A stretch of DNA of 64,000 nt from an uncultured Bacteroidales bacterium (GTDB lineage: Bacteria > Bacteroidota > Bacteroidia > Bacteroidales > F082), in NCBI GenBank assembly GCA_905234765.1, contig CAJOIF010000020.1:58876-122875 (forward strand), given 5' to 3'. The notes under the pieces are model-generated. The model did no database searches and had not been told where the DNA came from. It saw nothing but the letters and a program-made list of their open reading frames with translations. How positions within the stretch are numbered: position 1 is the first letter of the stretch; every line of letters begins with the position of its first letter. Of this stretch, positions 1-8,306 are shown piece after piece. The position numbers and the translations under genes were made by a program.

Positions 1-1686
1 AACGCTACCGAAAACTGCCATATCAACAATGCCTTAACAGGACAATATTACATCCTGCTGATTACCAACTTCTCCAATGTACCCTGCAACATTTCATTTG
101 AGAATGTCGGGACAGGTACCACTGACTGCGACATCCTGCCTCCTCTCGTCACCAACGATGGCCCCTATTGCGAAGGAGAAACCATCTCTTTATTCGCCAC
201 TAGCCAGGCAGGAGCCTCCTATAGTTGGACAGGACCCAACAACTTCATTTCCAACGAGCAGAATCCCTCCATTGCAAACTGTACGATGCAAATGTCAGGA
301 ACCTACACCTGCTCCATCACGATTGGGGAACAAAGCAACAGCTCGGAAACCGAAGTTGAGGTCCATGCGCAACCCAGTCCGAGCATCACGGCTACCCCAA
401 GTGCCGTCATCTATGGCGGCACCGCCACGCTTACAGCGGATCCAGGTGTCCAAGGCTCGTTCGATTTCCACTGGGAGCCTGCCGACAAAGTCCTCAATCC
501 TGACAGCCAAACCACTCAAACTATCCCGTTGCAAGAGACTACTGTTTTTTCCGTCACTGTCTCCCAACCTGGAAGTCCTTGTGTGGGAACGATGCAATAC
601 ACCGTCAGCATGAGTGGCTCAGACCTGACGGCCACTGCCACTGCCGACCAATATGAGATTTGCGACAACGGCGAAACCACGCTTCACGCCCTTCCAGTGG
701 GAGGCACCGGCAACTACACTTACAACTGGACACCAGCCAACACCCTCAACAACGCACACATCCAAAACCCTGTGGCCACGCCGCCCGTAGGCACCACCAC
801 TTATCATTGCCAAATCAGCGATGGCCTTACCTCTCAAGAAGCTAGTGTCAGCATACTCGTCAACGCCAACGACTTGTTGGAAGGCTCCATTCCAGCACTT
901 CCCGATGAGACCGTCTGCGACAGCGCCTTCTGGGACCCGCAAGGTCTCGAATACACCACCACCGACCTCTTTAACCCTGCCAACCATTATTACACCGAGT
1001 CGGATACGTACCATAGGACTTACACGAACCATTATGGATGCGACAGCATCGTCAACATGCACATCCAACTCGAATACACACCAAGCCCCGTTGAAATAGT
1101 CCCAACAAACCTCGTTGCACCCCACTGGGTAATAACCGCCACCGAGTTCCAAGTCAACAGCTATGACTTCAGTATTTGGGAAGACCAACACCCTTATACC
1201 TGCCATTGGGATTCCGTTACCTGGCAATTCGAAGACCCGAACGTGCAATGGGTTTTGGAGCCTGACACGACAACCCATCCTATAGGCAAGAGATGCCGAA
1301 TGTACGTCCTCAATCACATTGACGATACCGTATGGCTTCGCGCCACCGTGTACAACAGATGCTCCCTCCAAGGCATACCGCAACGCTATTGGCTCACCTG
1401 TTCCTATTACGACATAGAGGAGCGGCAAGAAAACATGCCTAACTTTATGGTGGTGCCCAACCCCAACAACGGTAAAATGACGCTACAGTTTGAGAACCTC
1501 ACTGGAAAAATCGACGTGAAAGTTTACGACATGACGGGTTCCCTCGTCGACCATACCAGTACTTACAGCGGTGGCCCTAACGAGAGCATACCGTATGACT
1601 TGCCTCATCATTCTGATGGCATTTACTTTATCGTCGTCACGGCAAAGGAAGGAACCATCGCCAAAAAGGCTGTTATTAAACAATGA
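1..1686 (+). CDS. T9SS-sorted surface protein, 5' end outside the window
   Basis: The reading frame is open from base 1, so only the C-terminal 561 residues are seen. They hold an Ig-like segment (GPYCEGE to GTYTCSI), two further beta-sandwich repeats each with a central Trp (HWEP, NWTPANTLNN), a region with GCDS, and a roughly 110-residue module (PHWVITATEFQVNSYDF to YYDIEE) that recurs in the next three large genes. The last 80 residues (VVPNPNNGKMTLQF to KKAVIKQ) are a type A T9SS sorting domain, so the protein should cross the outer membrane and be attached to the surface or released. It is closest to the genes at 1821 and 8307. The adhesin-like role is inferred from the architecture; no catalytic motif was seen. 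Confidence 0.9.
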   Translation, partial: NATENCHINNALTGQYYILLITNFSNVPCNISFENVGTGTTDCDILPPLVTNDGPYCEGETISLFATSQAGASYSWTGPNNFISNEQNPSIANCTMQMSGTYTCSITIGEQSNSSETEVEVHAQPSPSITATPSAVIYGGTATLTADPGVQGSFDFHWEPADKVLNPDSQTTQTIPLQETTVFSVTVSQPGSPCVGTMQYTVSMSGSDLTATATADQYEICDNGETTLHALPVGGTGNYTYNWTPANTLNNAHIQNPVATPPVGTTTYHCQISDGLTSQEASVSILVNANDLLEGSIPALPDETVCDSAFWDPQGLEYTTTDLFNPANHYYTESDTYHRTYTNHYGCDSIVNMHIQLEYTPSPVEIVPTNLVAPHWVITATEFQVNSYDFSIWEDQHPYTCHWDSVTWQFEDPNVQWVLEPDTTTHPIGKRCRMYVLNHIDDTVWLRATVYNRCSLQGIPQRYWLTCSYYDIEERQENMPNFMVVPNPNNGKMTLQFENLTGKIDVKVYDMTGSLVDHTSTYSGGPNESIPYDLPHHSDGIYFIVVTAKEGTIAKKAVIKQ

Positions 1687-1820
1687 AAAAATGTGGTTCA
1701 AACTGCATTTTTCGCTTTTTAGTCCATTTTCTTCAGATAAAACATTGCTATTTCCAATTTTTTTGTAAATTTGGCGGTTGAAAAATTGTGCAAACAACTA
1801 AAATCAAACTTAAATCGACC

Positions 1821-4800
1821 ATGAGAAGCTTCACGAAAATCATTATCGCTGTTGTGGTATTGTTTGTCTTGCCTTTGAAACAATTTGGGCAGCGGATACA
1901 AACTACAAACAATCAGCCGATCATCGAGTTCAACATCACAGATATAGCTGGATTCGACCAGCGTGTCATCTTTCTTCATGACCTGATAAGCGACTGCCGT
2001 TTTGATGTCATCACCAGCGAAAGAGACGGAGTTTTCCTCATCAGTGCCAATGAAGCTTTCGACGGCATCAACTTACAAGAGGCTTTCAATGACTTCCGTG
2101 AGCAAAGCACACAGCAGTATAACCTTTTGAGCAAAGAGGAGTGTGCACAGACAGCACTTGAATATAAAGCCATGCTGCCCAACGATTTCATTCTCTCTTT
2201 GATGATGGACACTTACGTCAGGTCGAGATTAAACAACACCTGCGCCAATGCCGACCCATTCTGTACCGACAACGGTTTGTATGAATTCCCAGCTGGTGTC
2301 AATGCTGGCAGCGGAGAGAGCGGTCCTGATTACAACTGCCTCTATTCAACCCCCAACCCAGCATGGTATTATATGCGTATTTTGAACCCTGGCAACATTG
2401 ACATTTACATGTACAGCACTCCTAGCCACGACATTGACTTTTGCTGCTGGGGACCTTTTACCGACCCTATCACACCTTGTCCCAACGGATTGACCTCTGA
2501 CAAGGTTGTCAGCTGTAGCTATTCCGCCGCTGCCACTGAACACTGCTTGATTCCTTCTACAGCTCAAACGGGCGACTATTTCATACTCGTCATCACCAAC
2601 TACTCCAATGCCACCTGCAATATCTCATTCAGTAAGGTGTCCGGTACTGGCACCACTGACTGCGGCATCCTGCCACCTTTGGTTGACAACAACGGGCCCT
2701 ACTGCGTGGGTGAAACCATCACCTTGACGGCCAACGGTCAGGCTGGTGCCACATACAGCTGGTCAGGCCCTGGCGGTTTCTCATCCGCCCAACAGAACCC
2801 CACCCGTCCCAACTGTACGTTGAACATGGCTGGCACCTACACCTGTACTATCTCCGTGGGCAACCAGACCAACAGTGCCACCACCGAAGTGGTCATCTAC
2901 CCAGACCCCACAGCCAACTTCAACTTTACATCGGTCTGCCAAGGTACACCGACACAGTTCAATAGTACAGCCACAACCAATCCCAATGGGCAGCAAATCC
3001 AAAGCTACCAATGGAACTTCGGTGACGGACAGACTGGCTCTGGACAAAGCGTGATGCACACCTATGCCCAACCTGGCAACTATCAAGTGACACACACCGT
3101 CTCAACCGGTAACGGTCACTGCACAGACCAGAAGACCCAGACTGTGCCCGTATATGCCGCTCCGAGTGCCTCAGCCACAGCTCAACCCAGTACTGTCATG
3201 TACGGCCAAGTTGCCACCCTTACTGCCAGCGCAGGCACCACAGGAACTTTCAACTTCCATTGGGAGCCTTCCAATATGGTCGTCAACCCCAACTCACAAA
3301 CCACACAAACCGTGCAACTGCAAGCCACTCAAACCTTCACAGTCACCGTCACCAACCCGCAAGGCGGCTGCAGCAGCACAGCACAAGTTACCGTAAGCAT
3401 GAATGGCTCCAACATGACTGCCACGGCCACTGCCGACCATTATGAACTTTGTGAAGGCGAATCAACCACCTTACATGCCATACCTGCAGGTGGCACAGGT
3501 AGCTTCACTTACAACTGGACACCAGCCAACACGCTGAACAACGCCAGTAATCAGAACCCCATAGCCACTCCTCCTGTTGGCACGACCACATATACCTGCA
3601 CTGTTAGCGACGGCATCACCAGCCAAAATGTCACCGTAACCATTACAGTGCATCCCAATAGGGAGTCCAACATCTACGAGAACATCTGCGAGAACGAAAC
3701 CTATAACTTCTTTGGCAATGTATTGCAAACCCCTGGAGTGTATGACCATACCATCCAGACCGTTTTTGGATGCGACAGCCTCATCCACTTGCATTTAGGC
3801 AACTGGCAGATTTACGAAACTCCTGTTACCGACCATTTCTGCCAAGGCGAACAATATATGTTCTTCGGCGAGGCTCTTAACACTCCTGGCCTGTACTACC
3901 ATACATTGCAGTCGGAACACGGCTGCGACAGCACAATCAGACTCAATCTTATCGAAGATCCGATTTATGAAGTCCCTCTCATGGAATCCACCTGTGAAGG
4001 CGGTCCGGGCTATTATTACCAAGGCGATTACCTGCAACCCAGTTCTTCCCCATACATCTATGTCTTTGAGAGTGCATCAGGTTGCGATAGCATCATCAGC
4101 CTTTATGTTTCGGAATCGGAATACAACTCCAAGACATACTCGGTCTCCATCTGTGCAGAACAATACACATGGCCATCTAACAACACAACCTACTATTCAT
4201 CAGGCGTTTATTACGACACCCTATCCTATCCCAACTCCTGCGACAGCACTCTTGTCCTTTTCCTTGAATTGAGACCAAGCTTCTCCACCCCATTAGAAAT
4301 CTCCAGTTGCGATGTTTTCCGTTGGAGAGACGAGGATTTCCAGGTTGACACGACCTTCTATGCCAGCACGACCTACACCCACCATTACATTAATAGTTAT
4401 GGCTGCAATAGCGACGTGACCTTATACCTCACTGTAAAAGAACATGACGAAACGGAAGAGACCCATCCGGAATACACCAGTATAATCGGCTGTGACAGTG
4501 CCTATTGGAATCCTCGCGGATATGATTTCTACTCAGAGGATCTCTATCAACCTGAGAACAACTGGTACACCATATCTTCGCAGACCAACCGTCCTTACCA
4601 AAGGGTCTACACGAACCATGTCGGCTGCGACAGTATCGTCCGCATGCCACTCCATCTTGAATACACACCCCAACCTGTTGAGATTAGACCTGTTGACCTC
4701 AACAACTCAGCACCCCATTGGGTGGTCACTGCCACTGAGTTCCAAGTCAACTGTTACGACTTCAACATTTGGGAAGAAGGACATCCTTCCAGCTGTCATT

Positions 4801-5279
4801 GGGACTCCATCAGATGGGAATTTGAAGACCCGAGTATGCTCTGGATGCTGGAGCCCGATGAGACTACCGTACCTGCAGGTAAGAGATGCAGAATGTACGT
4901 CCTCAACCACGTTGACGACACGATATGGCTCCGTGCCACTGTCTACAACATGTGTGCTCCACAAGGTGTGTCACAACGTTACTGGTTCGTGTGCTCATGG
5001 TATGATGTCGAAGAGCAATCCGGAAACGCTGCCGATTTCAGTGTGGTGCCCAACCCCAACAATGGAATGATGACATTGACGTTTGAAAACCTCACAGGCA
5101 AAATCGACGTGAAAGTGTACGACATGACCGGCTGTCTCATCGACCACGTCACCACCTATAGCGAAGGTGGGACCGAGACCATGCATTACGACATGCACCA
5201 CCGTTCAGAAGGCATCTATTTCATTGTAGCCACTAGCAAAGAAGGCTCTGCTGCCAAGAAAGTGGTTATCAGACGATAA
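1821..5279 (+). CDS. T9SS-sorted protein with PKD, Ig-like and GCDS repeats
   Basis: 1152 residues. The start at 1821 is preferred over an upstream ATG at 1788 because it begins a clean signal peptide (MRSFTKIIIAVVVLFVLPL). After an N-terminal region with DPFCTDNGLYEFP there is an Ig-like segment, a PKD domain (WNFGDGQTGSGQSVMHTY), two Trp-containing beta-sandwich repeats, then about six tandem repeats of roughly 40 residues that mostly end in GCDS. The shared PHWVVTATEFQVN module and a type A T9SS sorting domain (VVPNPNNGMMTLTF to KKVVIRR) close the protein. The many Cys suggest disulfides or metal binding outside the cell. Function unknown; likely surface adhesin or matrix protein. The paralogous neighbours on both sides indicate tandem gene duplication. 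Confidence 0.92.
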   Translation: MRSFTKIIIAVVVLFVLPLKQFGQRIQTTNNQPIIEFNITDIAGFDQRVIFLHDLISDCRFDVITSERDGVFLISANEAFDGINLQEAFNDFREQSTQQYNLLSKEECAQTALEYKAMLPNDFILSLMMDTYVRSRLNNTCANADPFCTDNGLYEFPAGVNAGSGESGPDYNCLYSTPNPAWYYMRILNPGNIDIYMYSTPSHDIDFCCWGPFTDPITPCPNGLTSDKVVSCSYSAAATEHCLIPSTAQTGDYFILVITNYSNATCNISFSKVSGTGTTDCGILPPLVDNNGPYCVGETITLTANGQAGATYSWSGPGGFSSAQQNPTRPNCTLNMAGTYTCTISVGNQTNSATTEVVIYPDPTANFNFTSVCQGTPTQFNSTATTNPNGQQIQSYQWNFGDGQTGSGQSVMHTYAQPGNYQVTHTVSTGNGHCTDQKTQTVPVYAAPSASATAQPSTVMYGQVATLTASAGTTGTFNFHWEPSNMVVNPNSQTTQTVQLQATQTFTVTVTNPQGGCSSTAQVTVSMNGSNMTATATADHYELCEGESTTLHAIPAGGTGSFTYNWTPANTLNNASNQNPIATPPVGTTTYTCTVSDGITSQNVTVTITVHPNRESNIYENICENETYNFFGNVLQTPGVYDHTIQTVFGCDSLIHLHLGNWQIYETPVTDHFCQGEQYMFFGEALNTPGLYYHTLQSEHGCDSTIRLNLIEDPIYEVPLMESTCEGGPGYYYQGDYLQPSSSPYIYVFESASGCDSIISLYVSESEYNSKTYSVSICAEQYTWPSNNTTYYSSGVYYDTLSYPNSCDSTLVLFLELRPSFSTPLEISSCDVFRWRDEDFQVDTTFYASTTYTHHYINSYGCNSDVTLYLTVKEHDETEETHPEYTSIIGCDSAYWNPRGYDFYSEDLYQPENNWYTISSQTNRPYQRVYTNHVGCDSIVRMPLHLEYTPQPVEIRPVDLNNSAPHWVVTATEFQVNCYDFNIWEEGHPSSCHWDSIRWEFEDPSMLWMLEPDETTVPAGKRCRMYVLNHVDDTIWLRATVYNMCAPQGVSQRYWFVCSWYDVEEQSGNAADFSVVPNPNNGMMTLTFENLTGKIDVKVYDMTGCLIDHVTTYSEGGTETMHYDMHHRSEGIYFIVATSKEGSAAKKVVIRR

Positions 5280-5286
5280 TACCTAA

Positions 5287-5315
5287 AGTAGACACGTGCT
5301 TTACACGTGTCTACT
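5287..5315 (+). terminator. Hairpin after the second T9SS gene
   Basis: A perfect 12-bp stem (AGTAGACACGTG paired with CACGTGTCTACT) with a 5-nt loop starts 8 bases after the stop codon and is followed by AT-rich sequence. It fits an intrinsic terminator, although the T run is short. Confidence 0.6.
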
Positions 5316-5345
5316 AATTTTAATATAAACTTAAGACAGAAAAAT

Positions 5346-8258
5346 ATGAAACACATCAAGTCAACAATATTGGTTTTTCTCGCCTTCTGTCTATTCAGCC
5401 CAACTGTATTGGCTCAAAACACCTCCACACAAGGCAAGGAGTTTTGGCTTTCGTTTATGCACAACGGATTCAGAGACCACACCAATGGTGGTGGCTGGGT
5501 CATCAACCAAGTGCTAATCAGCGCCAAACGCAACTGCACGGGCACCGTCTCCAATCCTTTGACAGGTTGGTCGCAAGAATTCAACGCCCGACCCAATAGC
5601 ATCACCACGGTGGAAATCCCCGAAACCCAAGGTTATCACAACCAATCCACCTACGAGACAATCTCGCAAAAAGCCATAAAGGTAGAAGCCAACGACACCA
5701 TCTCCGTCTATTGCACCAACATCGCCTACGTCTCCTTCGATGCTTCGTTCGTATTGCCCTATGAGAGTCTGGGCGACGAATACATCATCCAAAGCTTCGA
5801 CCAATCCACTTCGCCCTATGCCAACGACTATGTGTTAATTAATGAAACCAGTGCCATCGTTATCGTAGCCACAGAAAACAACACAATCGTTGACATCACT
5901 CCCACCTGCCCCACTTTAGGAGGACATGAGGCTGCCCAAACCTTTTCCATCTCCATGAATGCGGGCGAGACCTATCATCTCAGATCCACGAGGACAGGCA
6001 ACTCACGCGACTTAAGCGGCACACACATACTTGCCTCCGACTGCAAGAAAATCGCGGTTTTCAACGGGAACACCCTCACCTGCATCCCTGTAACTATGGG
6101 TAACGGCTACGACCACGTGTTTGAACAGGCCATGCCTTTGCGCTCGTGGGGAAAAAATTTCGTTGTGACTGGTTCCATGGGTCGTAACCGCGACTTCATT
6201 AAAATCACCTCAAGCACCGACAACAACCTTATCACCAAGAACGGCGAGGAATTGGTCACGTTGGGATATGGACAGTCATACACCTTCCCGATGCCTGAGA
6301 GCGAAGGATCGTGTTTCCTGCAAGCCGAGCAACCTTGCGCTGTCTACCTCTTCAACAATTCAAGCTACGACCAAAACATCAATGGTGGCAACGGTGACCC
6401 CTCCATGGTGTGGATTGCTCCCGTCGAGCAGCGCATCAACAACGTTACGTTCTCCACCTTCGATCATGCCAACATCAACATCGAAACCCACAGCGTCAAT
6501 ATCATCGTCAACACCGAAGACATTGACCAAGTCTATTTCGACGGCGAGCTCATTTCACCTAACATGTTCCAACCTGTCAACGGCAACGGCGAATACAGCT
6601 ACACGAGGATGAACATCAACCATAGCGTCCACCAAATCACATGTGAAAACGGCTTCAACGCCCATGTCTATGGCTTCGGCCATGCCAAAGGATACGCCTA
6701 TTTAGTGGGTTCCAACGCCATCGACCTAAGCACCAAACTGACCATCAACGACTTGGAGATTACGTCAAACGAGACCTTCCCTTACTGCGCCGAAGAAGCG
6801 ATTCGCTTCAACGCCGAAATCAATTACGATGAATATGCAGTGCTGTGGGATTTTGGCGATGGCATCACCAGCACTTCCAACCCCACCACACACACCTATC
6901 ACAATAAGGACCTCTTTGAAGTCAAACTGATGGTGACAACCTTACAAGGCGGCTGCCTCTCATCCTCCAGCGACACCCTCAAGTTTTACATCGATGCCCG
7001 ACAGCAATACATCATCGAAAACGACGATGCCTGCTCTGGCCAACTCTATTCGGGCTACGGATTCACCAATATCCCCGTCCACCACGACACCATCCTTGCC
7101 CGCCTACAGGACAATCCTGTGAATCCCGAATGCAAAGACAGTCTTTTGGTCTACGTCAACGTTGGAGCGCTATATGACATATCCATCAACGACAGCCGTT
7201 GCTGGCATGGCGAACCTGACGTTTACAATGCTAACGGCTTCAATTTCGTTTATGACAGTCCTGGTATTTTTGAGCACACTATCACCCACTCCTCCTTCGA
7301 GGGATGCGACAGCGTCGTCACCTTAACACTCACTGTGTCCGACCGCGTCATCGGCAGCCCCGTTGACCATCACGAATGCGGCAACAGCTACACTTGGAAT
7401 GGACAAACCTACTACTCGCCAGGGGTCTACGAACAAGTCCTTACTGGTCCCACAGGATGCGATAGCGTTGCCATACTCAATCTCACCATGGGAACGAGTC
7501 AAACCTTTGAGTTTGACACCATCACGTGCGATAGTTTCATCTGGGACGGCATCGAATATGACTTAAGTGGCGACTATGCGCGACAATACAGCACTTTTGA
7601 CGGTTGCGACAGTACCGTCACCATGCACTTAGACCTGAATTACATCCCAGTTCCCACTGAAATATATCCTGCCGATCTCAACAATCAGACACCTCATTGG
7701 GTCGTCACCGCCACCGAGTTTCAAGTCAACAGCTATGATTTCGTTATTTGGGAGACTGAGCATCCATATACCTGCCATTGGGATTCCGTCACATGGCAAT
7801 TCGAAGACCCGGACGTGCAATGGGTGCTGGAGCCCGACTCAACCACCCATCCTGCGGGTAAGAGATGCAGAATCTATGTCCTTAACCACATGGAAGATAC
7901 CGTTTGGCTCGATGCCACTGTCTACAACAGATGCGCACCACAAGGCATATTGCTTCGCTATTGGTTTGTGTGTTCCTACTACGGCATCGAAGAACAAGAA
8001 GAAAGCACTGCCGATTTCAGCGTAGTTCCCAACCCAAACGATGGACAAATGTCCCTCCGCTTCGAAAAGCTTACTGGTAGAATCGACCTGAAAGTGTACG
8101 ACATCATGGGAAATCTCGTCGACCAACTCTCCACATATAGTAATGGTGGCCCCGAGATTATGCAGTATGACATGAAGCCTCACACTGAAGGCATTTATTT
8201 CTTCGTCGCCATCGGCAAGGAAGGCATCGTGACAAAAAAAGTAGTCATCCAAAAATAA
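5346..8258 (+). CDS. T9SS-sorted protein with IgGFc-binding-type N-terminal domain
   Basis: 970 residues. Start chosen at 5346, where a signal peptide begins (MKHIKSTILVFLAFCLFSP to VLAQ). Mature residues 1 to about 450 begin with GKEFWLSFMHN and resemble the bacterial IgGFc-binding N-terminal family, which is common at the front of Bacteroidetes T9SS proteins. A PKD domain follows (LWDFGDGITSTSNPTTHTY), then about four Cys repeats that mostly end in CDS, the shared PHWVVTATEFQVNSYDF module, and a type A sorting domain (VVPNPNDGQMSLRF to KKVVIQK). Likely an outer-surface binding protein. Binding of immunoglobulin is only a family name here and should not be assumed. Confidence 0.9.
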   Translation: MKHIKSTILVFLAFCLFSPTVLAQNTSTQGKEFWLSFMHNGFRDHTNGGGWVINQVLISAKRNCTGTVSNPLTGWSQEFNARPNSITTVEIPETQGYHNQSTYETISQKAIKVEANDTISVYCTNIAYVSFDASFVLPYESLGDEYIIQSFDQSTSPYANDYVLINETSAIVIVATENNTIVDITPTCPTLGGHEAAQTFSISMNAGETYHLRSTRTGNSRDLSGTHILASDCKKIAVFNGNTLTCIPVTMGNGYDHVFEQAMPLRSWGKNFVVTGSMGRNRDFIKITSSTDNNLITKNGEELVTLGYGQSYTFPMPESEGSCFLQAEQPCAVYLFNNSSYDQNINGGNGDPSMVWIAPVEQRINNVTFSTFDHANINIETHSVNIIVNTEDIDQVYFDGELISPNMFQPVNGNGEYSYTRMNINHSVHQITCENGFNAHVYGFGHAKGYAYLVGSNAIDLSTKLTINDLEITSNETFPYCAEEAIRFNAEINYDEYAVLWDFGDGITSTSNPTTHTYHNKDLFEVKLMVTTLQGGCLSSSSDTLKFYIDARQQYIIENDDACSGQLYSGYGFTNIPVHHDTILARLQDNPVNPECKDSLLVYVNVGALYDISINDSRCWHGEPDVYNANGFNFVYDSPGIFEHTITHSSFEGCDSVVTLTLTVSDRVIGSPVDHHECGNSYTWNGQTYYSPGVYEQVLTGPTGCDSVAILNLTMGTSQTFEFDTITCDSFIWDGIEYDLSGDYARQYSTFDGCDSTVTMHLDLNYIPVPTEIYPADLNNQTPHWVVTATEFQVNSYDFVIWETEHPYTCHWDSVTWQFEDPDVQWVLEPDSTTHPAGKRCRIYVLNHMEDTVWLDATVYNRCAPQGILLRYWFVCSYYGIEEQEESTADFSVVPNPNDGQMSLRFEKLTGRIDLKVYDIMGNLVDQLSTYSNGGPEIMQYDMKPHTEGIYFFVAIGKEGIVTKKVVIQK

Positions 8259-8306
8259 CACAATATGATAATTCTTGCCTAAAAACCTGATAAAAAACCA
8301 CATACC

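Noticed and set aside
3655..4660. CRISPR-like or DNA-level tandem repeat
   Set aside because: The repetition is at protein level (GCDS units) and the DNA differs between units; no spacer structure.
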